In this document: positions 39,700 to 53,200 of the stretch, piece by piece
Numbering within the stretch: the first letter of the stretch is position 1
How the letters are laid out: every line of letters starts with the position of its first letter
NCBI RefSeq assembly: GCF_016097555.1
Contig: NC_054702.1
Span: 84,562,175-84,626,174, forward strand
From: Gigantopelta aegis
Lineage: Eukaryota > Mollusca > Gastropoda > Neomphalida > Peltospiridae
DNA: 64,000 bases
Direction of reading: 5' to 3'
Made by a program: the position numbers and the translations under genes
Notes under the pieces: model-generated
What the model was told of the DNA's origin: nothing
Seen by the model: only the letters and a program-made list of their open reading frames with translations
The model's database searches: none

Positions 39700-41558
39700 A
39701 ACTAAGTTCAAAGGCAGGACTCGCCCTGTACATGACCAAATTAGCCAATTGCACATTTTTATTCCATAACTGAAAATTGGTGAAACCAAAATTAGTAAAT
39801 TTGTTCCAGTATGAGCCCTAAAACTATGAAAGGCTTTAAACCAGTAACGACACCACAATAAAATAATACCCTACCATAACATGTAACATGTTGATAAAGT
39901 TTTACAATACCTGTAATGACCGATTCGCATATACCTGATAACACCAGTACTGTGTTTAACAAACAGTGGTCTCTGTATGACAAAAAATACTGTAGCTAAA
40001 ATGAGAGCTACTGGAATGATTGTCAGGACATTTTACATGTATTTCAAAAATGCAAAGTCACATTTATTTAATATTTAATTGTAAATAATATATATCAGTT
40101 CTTGAATAAAACACCCATTATACATATTTCATAATCTAATTATTGTAAATACATATGGCAATATCATAAACCAAAGAAGACAAATTAAAATTACCTCTTT
40201 TTTTAAATCTGAAACAAGATGAGGAACAATGAAATAACCGATACACACCAAACAAAACTAGAAAATATATACTACATGTACTTAACTCTACGATTATACA
40301 ATTACACTAAAAATACAATGCCATTTAAACATTTGTAAAGTTTATGTAAAACAAAAAAGAAGTCTAAATGTATGGAGTAATGAATAATTATATAAATAAT
40401 ATGGAGACATTTATTTTAGAACAGACAAACAGCTTTAAAAAATTTTTACTGAGAATATTATAATAACAGAATGGAGATTAAGAATATCCAACCTCCCACC
40501 ACAGACAAAAACAAGTAGTTTGAAACATATTTAAACAAGGATAATAATATCATATGGGTATTACCCATTCGTCGAAAAAATTTCACATAAATGGTACTAT
40601 TATATAATACAGAACATTATACCAAAAGGAAAATATTCTTTTATTTCATCAATAAATGAAGTGATTTGGATAAACAGATGGTAGGCCTTGTTAAATGCCT
40701 CTTCACAAAGTGACATTACAAGCTATAAATTTAAACACTGTATTCAGGATATGTTAGCGAGCATAAAAGTTTAGCAAACATAGCGAAGCCACACAAGATG
40801 CTAATATTTCATGATGCTAAAATTAAAGTGACGTACAACAGACTGTTCCATAAAACATTTGTGCGATTGTGTTATCAGTGATCAATGGATAGCAATCAAC
40901 AATAGTTAGCATGTACATTACTGCAATTTTAAGTTGTCTCTAAGCTGCATAATGTCAAAAATGTTATTTCAGCGCACCATACAACTTATGCTTATTCTTT
41001 TTTTAGTATTTAATATGACAACCTCACTTAAGTTTTATGTCGCTAATATGTCACTTATTTGGATTTCGCTAAATTTTAAGATCACTTGTACTTTATTATT
41101 GACAATATACAATAAGAATATAAAACATAACATTACAATATATCAATATTTCATATTATAAAAGTATAACGTTGGCATTAGAAAAGACATTCAACTATCT
41201 TAAACGAATCCAAATAGAAAATAGGGGGTCACATATCATTTAAGAGATTTGATTAATGTTTTTTATTAATAACCCTCATTTTTGCTGAAAATTAGTTCCA
41301 TTTGGGGGGTACCTTGCATTGGTTTCAACCTCTTCTGTATAACAACTGTATAACAAATAAAAGTGTATTTATTTATTGGCAATAGATAACAGTATTTGCA
41401 CAAATAATCAGTATCACATATTATTACCAATTAGTGCCGCAGCTGTTTTACTCTGTAAATATTTGCTGGTGTACCTCAAACTTTGACTGTGAACTTTCTT
41501 CTTTGGTACAATGTAACCTTTAGTTGTCTTAGTGGTGGTATAATGGGAGGCAACTATA
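39700..41558. other. AT-rich intergenic sequence
   Basis: Low-complexity AT-rich DNA. No recognisable repeats, exons or long frames with domains were found. Confidence 0.45.
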
Positions 41559-41560
41559 TA

Positions 41561-42324
41561 CAGTCAGACCTCATTACAATGATCACGTTCATCCCTGGGT
41601 CACTTTGTCGTTCGAAATTGTCGTTATATCGAAATTGCTGTTATAAAAATTTGTTTAGTTTAATGACACCACTAGAGCACATTGATTTAGTAATCATCAG
41701 ATATTGGGTTTCTTACATTTTGTAATTTTTCACATAAAGTCTTAGAAAGGAAACCTGCTACATTTTTCCATTAGTAGCAAGGGATTTGTTTTGTATGCAC
41801 CATCCCAGACAGGTAACACATACCAGTAGCTGGAATGAGAAATAGCCCAATGGACCCACCAACAGGGATCGATCACAGATCATTATTAAATATATTATTA
41901 TTAATCAAGATGCTGTCATTGTCAATCTAATCATTCCATTGTTAAAGACCTACTTTGTTTACAAAATATAAATCTAGTAGATTTGATTGTTCGAAGTTAA
42001 TCCTTTAATCGAATGACTACAGATTTAGCCGATATCGGTAACTTGGACATCATGTGACACTGTCGGCTTGTGATGAAATCAACGATGCCAAACCGCTGTG
42101 TGTACTGCCAAAATGCTACGGTATCGGTGATTATGTAATTTTGTTGTAAAGAGGTTTTTGAATGTCGGATGCATGTTTGTTCCTAATTTGCTCTGTCGGT
42201 GTTGGAAGGAGTGAATTCCGGTGTAATCAACAGAATAATACTGATGTACGTTTGTTCTCGACAATTTGTGGTCGGATGGTGTAAATGTCATGGTAACGAT
42301 GGTCATTTTAACGAGGTCTGACTG
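41561..42324. mobile_element. Tigger/pogo-like MITE, 764 bp
   Basis: Ends CAGTCAGACCTCATTACAAT and, inverted, CAGTCAGACCTCGTTAAAAT, each flanked by TA. A SINE family 1 copy in minus orientation (41652-41878) lies inside. No transposase frame. Confidence 0.8.
41652..41878 (-). mobile_element. SINE family 1
   Basis: Tail TTGTTTAGTTTAATGACACC, GAAAGGAAACCTGCTACATT, GCACCATCCCAGACAGGTAA and a partial head GGGATCGATCACAGAT. Nested in the Tigger-like MITE. Confidence 0.78.
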
Positions 42325-42904
42325 TATACAAATGTACATAAAAATATACAAATACTGAATACTGCCATTATATTTTACAGCAGATAATATATTGGCCCCA
42401 ATTTCCAATAGATTCTTGACTACAGTTATTTCACTAATTCTTAATTACTGTGTTTGAAAAAGATGTTATCCTATTTTTATGAAAAATTAAAGTTGCAGAC
42501 CCTAGTTTGAGCCAGTGAAAATGAATACTACTTTTGGCTAATCTACAAAACACTTAACACATCTGTATAAAGTTACAATAAAGAGAAATAAGAGTCTGTC
42601 TCCATAGCTGTTACTTCTCAGAGATATATGCGTTTTTAGAAGTATGGAAAATGCTTTTCGCTGTATTAAAAACACCATTATGACCAAAAGCATTTGGATA
42701 TATGGACGACATATATGCGTCGTTAAATAAATTCCTTCCTTCTTTTCTTGGATGTATGGAAATAGATAATCTAGACTAATAAACAAGTAAATAATGTCTT
42801 TTTCAAGAATGGATATAATAGTGAAAAACTATCTGTAGTGTTTAAAACGTTTGATCTGTCATTTTACTCCCTAACATAATAGATCTGTCATTTTTTATCC
42901 CTAA

Positions 42905-43275
42905 CATAATAGGACGACACAGATATTGAGAGAGGAAACCCGCTGTCGCCACTTCATTGGCTACGACGACACTCAACACATTTTATATATCCCACATATG
43001 GCATCATACCATGGCCTTTGGACGACACAGATATTGCAGAGATGAAGCCCAATGGTCGCCCGACTTCATTGGCTACCAGACTTTTCGATTAGCAGCAAGG
43101 GATCTTTATACTGCACCATCCCACAGACAGGGTAGTACATACCATGCCTTATATGCCAGTCATGGTGATAATGAAATTAGCCCAATGGGACCACCGACGA
43201 GGAAATCGATCCCAAACTGACCGAGCTGCATCATTAGTAGATAACGCTTTACCACATGGGCTACAATGTCCCACC
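42905..43275 (-). mobile_element. SINE family 1 (alternative tail) with an internal duplication
   Basis: GACGACACAGATATTG occurs at 42911 and again at 43022, so part of the body is duplicated. Then TTTTCGATTAGCAGCAAGGG, a diverged centre and the head near AAATCGATCCCAAACTGACC and TAACGCTTTACCACATGGGC. Confidence 0.7.
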
Positions 43276-43279
43276 CTAA

Positions 43280-44133
43280 CATAACAGAGCTGCCTTAATC
43301 ATTAGTAGATAATTATCATTAAATACACATGAAGAATACAATGTAAATACATTTTAAAACACATTAGTAAAGAGTAGTAAATGTAAATTAAAAACTAAAA
43401 GACATAAACAAAGACTAGTATTTGAGCATTATGTAAATAAATTTATAAAAAAAGGTTTGTGGATTGTCAATATTTATGTCAAATGAGTTTCATTAATCTC
43501 TCAGGGCACATTTATGAAGTTAATTTACCTATTATTGTCAACAGAAATTCTGTAGCTAATTATTATAATACCCATAATAAATACACTACTATGAAGATTC
43601 ATTTATAAAAACAACACTACAAAACAAAAAATCCTAAAAAAGATACATGTACCTGGGCCCGTGCTTATAAAACTTAAAGTCTAGACTTTAATAAAGTCCA
43701 GACTTTAACGTCATGCTATCTGAATGGCATTGCCATGACGTTAAAGTCTGGACTATAAAAATTCTAAGTAAATTGTTAATAATACAATTCCCAAATGAGT
43801 TTCACAAATTTCATGAAGTTAATATTTATCATCATTATAGATTTTGCATAATAAATCTAGGAATATAACACTCTGGAATGTCTGAGACCTGAAGTTCCTA
43901 GAGACATGTGATGCCATGACATTTGATTAGAAGAAAAATAAATTACTAACATGACAGTCCCACATGAATGTTGATACATGTTATTAAATGATATGTATAG
44001 CATTGTTTATTAGGAGCAGTATCATCAATGTATATAATAGACAATAAATTGTGTAATAAGTATACAAGCTGCAGTAAGTATAGATCTGCATAGGAAAATA
44101 ATTTCAAGATGAAATAATCTTGATCTTTTCCGA
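43280..44133. other. AT-rich 3' flank of the PhyH gene
   Basis: Contains a 21-bp perfect inverted repeat (43695-43715 and 43734-43754, AGTCCAGACTTTAACGTCAT) with an 18-base loop. Otherwise nothing recognised. Confidence 0.5.
44006..44011 (-). promoter_or_regulatory. Candidate poly(A) signal of the PhyH gene
   Basis: AATAAA on the minus strand, about 123 bases after the stop. Candidate only. Confidence 0.4.
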
Positions 44134-44249
44134 TTATGCCTTCGTCCAAGCTGTATCACTGTCCAGTGCATCTGTGTGTCTGTTGACGTGAATGATCTCC
44201 CACTGTTTCATCCATGGTCCATGTACTGTGGTGTCAAATTCGTCTTCAG
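44134..44249 (-). CDS. PhyH exon h (terminal)
   Basis: Encodes AEDEFDTTVHGPWMKQWEII, then HVNRHTDALDSDTAWTKA and TAA at 44136-44134. The acceptor used must be ACAGGTAG|CTG: the upstream ACAG|GTAG site four bases earlier would put TGA in frame two codons later. Confidence 0.85.
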
Positions 44250-47200
44250 CTACCTGTAATTCAAGTAACAAAATGATCAATGTATATTTCTAATTTGTTT
44301 ATTCTTGGTAAAATAGAATAGCTAGCAAACAGACTAAATCTTGAAATCCTATGTTTTTTTTAAATTACTAAACTGAAAAAACACGATGGCTTAGATTTAA
44401 CAGGAGTAAAGAAAAGATATCCCAACTGTAACAGGGAAGGAGAAAGAAGGAAATTTCAATCAGATGACCAGAACAGAAGGAAGCAGAGGACTCAGTGGTA
44501 GATTTTAAGCCATCCCAATGGCTGTTGGGATGTTCGGACCAGTCTACTAACATAGTGGGAATGTGTCATTGTATGAGGTCAGGGTAAATAGAAAAGAAAA
44601 TACAAGTAACTATCTATTTTCAAATAAACTAACAGATCAGGAGTCAGTTTGGAGAAAACTTGAGTGTTTTCTCTTTTATAGATACATCACCTGTTCTCAA
44701 GGGTACTAGTTTAAGGACAGTGATGTTGAAAAGAAATGGAAAAACTGGGTGTGTTTTCTCTTTTACAGATACATCAACTGTCCTCAAACTAGTACCCTTG
44801 AGGACAGGTGATGTTGAAAAGAAATTACAAAATGTAAGTCTACGGTTCATGCCATACTCCTGTAAAGATGTTTTTTGTCAATAATTTCAGTTTGGTTTGA
44901 TGTAAGAAAAACAGTAAAAGTGTTTTGGAAATAACAAAAACATACTATTTTTGTGTGCAATTTTAATAACAATCTGCTCAGAAATAAATAACTTGTAGTA
45001 AATTATATAGTATGAAAAAAGGTGCTCCCTGTGGAAAAGACTATAGTTTTGCACATACCGGTAAACAGAAATCCACAACCGAAAAACAATTCTTATACAT
45101 GTATTTACAAAGAGTACAGATAATATACATAAATAATTTTCTTCTGTCCTCATGCTGACCAGTCTTCCATAATGACATCACTGTTTTGTGTGAAATAGAT
45201 ATAAACATACGATGAGTATGATGCTAACAGTAAAAATAAACTTCTGTGAAATTGATTCAAGCTTGAATTTTTAAAAATTGTTTAGGATTCTGCCAGAATC
45301 ATAAAAAATTATGTTATCTAGAAATTTTGGGATTCCATCTAAAAATCTTACACTTCTGACCCAAAATGTAGGATCCACAGAAGCACAGAATCCTGCTAAC
45401 TTTGCTGTCTGCTTACTGACCAAGTATTAAGAAAACATAGCAGGAGGTGGCAAGATCTAGAAATAACTACCGTACAACACTGAAGTAACCAGACTAACAA
45501 ACGCTGATGAATATTGCTTGCGACATGGATAGTTACAAAAGACAAACATGTACATGTTTGTTTAAGCTGGAGAAACAAGAACCGGGATGCAGATTTGAAA
45601 GGTGGAAAATGGAACAGGGCTGCTCAAATCGAATATATCGGATGCACAAATTATTTTTGTGAAATCCCTTTTTTTTTGCTTACACCCCCGTTTTTCAAAT
45701 TTCAAAATACATATAAAACACTACATAATTTATTAATGTAAAAATTTATATAATTAAATAAAATTAATATATATATATAAAAAATTACCATATGTCAATA
45801 ATGCATTTTATTTGTCACAAATCAGATAAAAATAATGCAAACATCGTCCTGCATGACCCACATGTGAACGAAATGATTATTTCACATCATGTCCACACCA
45901 CTAACACTTTTAAGAAGGTGATCCAGCAAAGAAAAATGGAAACATTTTTGAATAATCTTCACTATAAATCACACTTTTTCTTTTACATACATGTGGTATG
46001 TTTTAAAAACATAATCCATAACATGAAAAAATATTGTTGCAGGACAACACTTCCTATCTTCCATCGGGCTGCACAAATTGTGCAGTACAAGTAGTTCAAC
46101 ACATCAGTAAATGCTCGATAAAAATATATTTACATGTATGTATATTCATGCCTTTTTGGCACTACAAAGAAAAGAAATTTTGTGGGAGATTACAAATGAT
46201 TTATCTTTATTCTATGTGTTCATTTTATCATTTATTTGACAATTACATGTATAAACTAATAATTAAAGCTAAGACATTCTCTTACCGTGGATATTTCATA
46301 CAATAATCATTTACCTTGGGTCCCAGAAAGAGATTTCGTCTGCTCTTTATGTCTGTCAATCTTATTAAATGAATCCCAGTCAATCTTAAAATCAGGATCC
46401 TTAGAACTCTGCATCAGCAGCCCTGGCTTCAAATCATAGAAGCCGACATTCTTGTCTGGCGTCTGCCAGCGCAGGTCAAGGCTCCACCTAATGTCTTTAG
46501 ACTTGTTTGGTAAACTGTAGGATAAAGAATGGCTCTAAAATCAAATCTTGTTACAACAGCAAACACACTAATGAAAACAGTAACACTATATAAAAGATAG
46601 ATATATCCCCTGGAGATTTAACAATGTTGTGAGAGTATTAGAATGGTCTAATGAGAACTTGTGTGTTTTTTAGTGCTTTAGTGTGGTTAACAGCATATTC
46701 ACTGAAGAGCAGAATCGAAGCTAGTTAAAATGAGTTACCTGCCTACCTGCAGTGTACAAGTGTGTACATCAAATCAGTATGTGTTATAATAGACTCCATC
46801 ATAAGCGGTCATGTGGGATAGAAAAAGTACACTTGAGGTGGTGGAAATTTCAACCCGGGACGAGACTTTATTTTACACGAACAAACAAAGATGGCTGAAA
46901 AAGTAACTTCTTTATTTGACCATTTTATCATAAACTACACTATCATATTTGCTGTGTCTGTTTCATGTGTTAAATATAATTTAACACTACAAATTAACAA
47001 GACAGCTTTTATAATGAAGGTTTTAATAACAAAATATCGATTTAAAACTAACCAACTTGCATTAATATAACGTCATATATTACCAACAACTAATACTTAC
47101 CATGTTGAATGCAATGACAGATTTATTCCATATGGGTTGACATCATGGAATGGGTCTGTCTTGCATAGCTAGGGATAGGAGGAAATGCTGGTACAAGCTA

Positions 47201-50200
47201 TATAATATGTAATCAATTTTGTATGTGAATGTATAGTTATATATATTTTTGATGGATAACTGATCTAAAATAAAATATATTATTTTAGTATTACTTCAGC
47301 TAAGATTACTTAGGGGCCGTCCATAATTTTCAAAATTTTTACGAGTGTACAAACTGTACGCTGGGGGGAGGGGCTTAAGGGGCCAGCATACACTTTAAAA
47401 AAAAAAAAAAAATGTCGATCCATTGATGCGCAAATCGGCGGACACATTCAAATTTCATGCGCACAGCTAGCTCTGCTCTCCTCACTTCACAGTAACAGTG
47501 TGGCCAATCTACATCACGAAACAACGTAGTGATGTCATTGTTTCAACTGAAATCGGTTGTATTTTTATAATTACAACTGTGTTAATATCTCACCAAATAC
47601 CGAAAATTTGGACAGGGACACCTTTTTGGGCCACGCTGTATTTGTATATTGTGGGTATTTCTTGTGGAGCATGTACACCTGTACTTGTAGACTGGGACAT
47701 TAATTCACATCCTGAAATACTGTGTATGAAAGTAATCTCCATGGCTCCTTTTTAAAAACTATAAAAAGTGATTCTCTTTTGTGTCATCTGTATATCCAGA
47801 CCTGTTTTGTACTGTGAACAGTGAAAGAGCAATATAAACAATTTTTTATTTGAAATTTATCTTTATTCTTACAAATATTGTGTGCTCTAGGTACAATCCA
47901 TGGAAACTCCTAGCTAGTGCTCTGGGCTTGTTTTGGGGAATATGGACCTGGATTACTTTGCCACATCAACATTTTTCATTTGGAGATGTACACTTTTAGG
48001 GGTGGTCACAAGTGTACTCTTTGTACACTTGTGAAAATGTTGAAAATTATGGACAAGATAAACATGGTTCCTTAACTTTAATCAATTCCATTGTTTATTC
48101 TAAACCATACAGATAATGTATTTTGCTATTCAAACCTTTTGTGTGGTAACATATTGTTGAAGAGCAACATTCCACCATAAGGAACTGGACACACTGTCAA
48201 GTCTTTCTCCAGATTAACTCCTAGAAAAACAAACAATCCTGACTGATGTAATTTGCTGTACAAAGGAGAACTAATAACTAATGACTGGCTTCTGTTTATA
48301 CAAGAAAGTGTTTCACATTACGGGACTTGAGATATGACCATTGAACCTAATACAGGTATGTTGTAATGACTTAACTAATGTCACATTCAGCAAACACTTC
48401 TTACCATTCCCTAGTTGACTTGAATGTGATTTCTGTCGTATGATTTGATATCTGGATATATATGTAGAAGACAATAAAATCTATTTAGTACTTTAGATAC
48501 AGCCAACAATAAACGTTTAAAGAGTATCTATGATCCAAAAGCTTATTAAGACAACATTCCCTTTTTTCTAAGTGTGCTTGCAGTAATTTATTTCCAATAG
48601 TAATCATTGTTTACATTTATGCCTTTGTCCTTTTCTCCAACCTCTTTTTGATAGGCCTGTGCATTAACTTTAAACAGACAACAGATGAATGTATTAAAGT
48701 TACATTCTCTGGTTACCATATTATAACATCATGTACAAATGTGAAATACAAGCTCAAATGCACTTTTAAAAAAGTCATGTGTGTTTGCTATGAACGGATA
48801 TCGTCAAAAGTATACGCTTGATTCGTTGCCTGTGCCGCCATAGCTCGCCAAAGCACAAACAACAGCCTGTTGTCAATTTCAGTTAACACGTGCGTTTGCC
48901 GATTTCAAATTGTATGGTTCGTCTCAAAAAATTAAAAGAGAAATCTTGCACTGTACGAAGAACGTTCGGTTGAGGATACGGTACTAGAGTCTTTCGTTAA
49001 AACCAGTTTGATCTTGACAACGTATTATCGACAGTCGTACCTTCCTATTTCAGAATTGATATTTTATAAAGTGTTAGTAGAACTTTCAATGTTTAGTTTG
49101 TATACTAGTAACACATTAATCATGTATATATTTTTTAAATAAAATATACTAAAGTAGACAATTAACGTTTTCACTTCTTAATTTTATGTGTTAAAATCGA
49201 CAAATTCAAATAAATGTTCTTTCGTTTGGAAAGGGTAAAGGGGGATTGTTTAACGACATCAAAGTTAAAGCATATTGATTTAATAATCATCCGACCCCAT
49301 ACAACCGTAAATAAAATGTGTTGAGTGCATCGTTAAATAAAACACCCTTCCATCTTTTTTTTGTTTTTAAACAATATTTATTCATTTAAAATAAATGAAA
49401 TGGATCGGCAAACACCCTTCCATCTGCTGTTGGATGTCTACCATTTGGTAATTTTGACATATAATCTTAGAGGAATCAGGTGCATGTGCAGGGGGAGGGT
49501 ATTAGAGGTCGAAACCCTTACTTGCCCAAGCTTAAAAAAAATTGAAATGTATTTTCTGGGGGAGCATGGCCCCATATAAACTTCACTCAACACAGTCTAT
49601 AACCCCAACCCCGCTGAAATCCCTGCACACGCGCCTTGGAAACCTGCTAGATTTGTTTTTTTAGCAAGGGATCATTTATATGTACCATCCCACAGACAGG
49701 ATATCACATACCATGGTCTTTTATATATCCGCCGATGGGGATCGATCCTAGACTGACCACACATTTCCAAAAAACACCTTTTTAGGTCTAAGTAATGAAT
49801 AAAAATAACATGTAGTCTTGAAAAATCTTACGTAAATCGAACACAGTACCCTCTTCCTCTACCCCTAGAGCATTACGTAATTAGTAACACCCTCTTACAT
49901 GTAACGCGTATGCCAACAGCTGGCCACTGTCAAAATTTCAAGGAAAATCCCCCACCCACTGACCCCTGAAAGGCGTTGTACCATACTTCTATGGATATAA
50001 ATATGTTTTGGAGATTTGAGATGACCCCTCAATCAAGACCGTTAAATTTGTTAAAAAACTGCGAAATCTCACGTGATCTCGTTGGGGAATTCTATACTTG
50101 TGATAAGCCAATGAAAACCGAGATCAGTAGGAGCGCATCAAAAATGTCCCACTTTCAAAATACTGTCTTTGTTTTTGACCTGGATAAGCCAACATAGTGA

Positions 50201-53200
50201 AACCAATGCGGAGTGCGGCGTCATATATGCACCAAACGTAATTGGATTTCCTGTTCTATATGCTTAAATAATAAAAATATTCCGAATACTGCCGCTTTAA
50301 CCCTGACCACAGTGGTACAAATCCCGTCAAAGCTAGCTCCCACATTCATTCATCTTTCTCATCTATCACCCTCTACCTACCATTCTCATTGTCCTACTAT
50401 AAAAAGACTTTCCAATTCCAGATAAAGCAACCTCCACTGAGGAGATTTGAACAACAAACCCTTGCAGTCCAGTGCCTACCAACTGAGCTAATAGGAAAGT
50501 TCACACTAGCTACTGCCTGCAGGAGCACTTTATACAAACACTACTACACACGTATAATCCTGTCCTTACCCAGTGTCTTAGCCATTTCCTCTTCTTCTAA
50601 CATGACGTACCACGTACCACCATAACAACACTTATGCTGAGCCACCTGGCCTTTCTTATGTCCACCAGCAGCTATCTGTAAATAATGAAACATGATCACT
50701 AGCCCTCTACACATCCAAACTGAAACACAGCAACTTCACTGTACTTAAATACAGTTAAATGTGCAGGAAGCAGCCATTCACAGGACATTTTTAAGAAGTG
50801 GATACTTAAATCAATTGAACCAATTCTAAGAGACGAAAGTACTGAGTTTTGCATTCTTATACCGGCTTATACCACGAGTTGTAATGGCTCAAAGAGAAGG
50901 CATAAGAGGACGAGGAGCAAATCATCAATTTCAGGGAAAATAAATCCTTTTCTCCATGTATGTCCATCATTCTACACACAATATTAGTTGTAATCCATGG
51001 GAAAATGTGTAGCGATTTGTTTACAACCCTATAATATAGGTTTGGCAGTAATGCTATATGAACAAAATGTTATCCAGATTCTGGCATGTTCATTTAATTC
51101 GGGCAAGTCTGCCTGCCCACAAAAATTGGAGCCTGCACACCTATGGTTTAATGTACATTCAAATATTTGTGAGATATTAAAACAATCAGCATAAATATGA
51201 CTGTTTATGTTATGTTGTGTGCCTATGGCAGATTAATGATCTCCCCTTGTATACTTGGAGAAAATCCTTTACCTGCATACAACCGTTCTCCTCTGTAGCA
51301 TCCAACAGTGGAATCCATGCACCAACTTGGAGCACACCATAGGATCGGGTGTCCAGATACCCCGAATCTAACAAAACAAATGTTAACAAAAACTTGATAC
51401 TAAAGAACATTTTGTCGGTAAAAATGCTCATGATAACAAATAGTGGCAAGGAAGGAAATGTTTTATTTAACGATGCACTCAACACATTTTATTTACGGTT
51501 ATATGGTGTCAGACATATGGTTAAGGACCACACAGATATCGAGAGAGGAAACTCGCTGTCGCCACTTCATGGGCTACTCTTTTCGATTAGCAGCAAGGGA
51601 TCTTTTATATGCACCATCCCACAGACAGGATGTTACATATCACGACCTTTGTTACACCAGTTGTGGAGTACTGGCTGGAACGAGATATAGCCCAATGGGT
51701 ACATCGACGGGAAATAAATAGTGGCAAGATAGTAAAAATATAAAAGTTAACAATAATTCATCAGTACATGTTGTTAGAAACTTATCTTGTATTGTATAGA
51801 TTGTATCACAATTTGTATATAATGCTGAACAATACAATTCAGTTATATCCATACCATACCATATATCCATATCCATACCATACCATTCCTGTTCACAAAA
51901 TCTATTTTTGTACAATATTGTACAATATATTTTTCTACAATTTTGCACAGAAATACAATTATTTTAACGTTTAAATCCAAAGTATGGAATAAATTACTGG
52001 GTAGCAAACAAATTACTTTAAACAACAAGCCCTAAAATGTATATTAAAAATACTACCTTGATGCCATGGAACAATTGTTGCTTCGTTATTTGGAGTTTTT
52101 GTTCTCAGATTCCAAACAGGGTGACCCATGATATCTGGTCCAATCAGTTGCTCAATGACATTCAGCAACCGAGGGTTGGACCAGAGTTTCTGAAAAGCCT
52201 AAATAAAATGGTAATATATAAAACAACCCCACACAATTATATTTTACAGAACAAACATATTTAAACAGTACAAAATGATGAATAAGTACAAACATTTGGC
52301 AGTATCTGTACTTCATAAATTTAAATATTATATTGAGAAATGACTTCTATATATAATATATATATGATATAATATTTATATTTCAAAAGTAGTTGAAGAA
52401 TACCAATAAACTATTAAAGGCAACACTTTTCCCAATCAGACAGTGTAAGGCATCGGTCAGATTTATCTTCTTTTTTTTTTTTTTCATCTGCACCAACTTT
52501 CGCATGTTCACACCAACTGATTTCAATACAACCTAATTTGATATGGGTGGAAACGGGTGCAAAAAATAGAAAAATCTGATTGTGGCCTTACTTACAAACT
52601 ATTAATCCTGGCAAACACTGATCCAAATCAAAATGTAATTTATATTAATTATTTGTGCATTTCTGTAGTGACTGTTAAATATTATGTAAGTTGTTTTTGC
52701 CTGTCTCAATCTTTGTTCAAAGATCATGATATAAACAGGATCATATACAGCTTTGATTGGTCATTTATTCCCAATTTCTTTTTAAATTAACAATCTACTA
52801 TTAATAACATTGGAGAAAACTTGGAGTGTTTTCTCTTTTATAGATACATTACCTGTCCTCAAACATGTGCACCCCCCCCCCCCCCCCCCCCCCACGCAAG
52901 TGGTCTGGTCCAAACATCCCAACAGCCAATGGGATGGCCTAAATTCTTCTACTGCATACTGCTCTCTAGTTCCGGTCACATGACTGTAACTTCCTTCTTT
53001 TTCCCTGAGCGCATCGCACGGAGAACAGGAAGCGGGGAGGCCCGGGCGGGATGAAATCTTGAGGACAGGTAATGTATCTATAAAAGAGAAAACACTCCAA
53101 GTTTTCTCCATTTCTATAGCCATTACCTGTCCTCAAACAAGTGCAGCATTCAACAGATGGTGGTGGGTGCCGAAATCCGTAGATGCTTGTGATAACTCCC

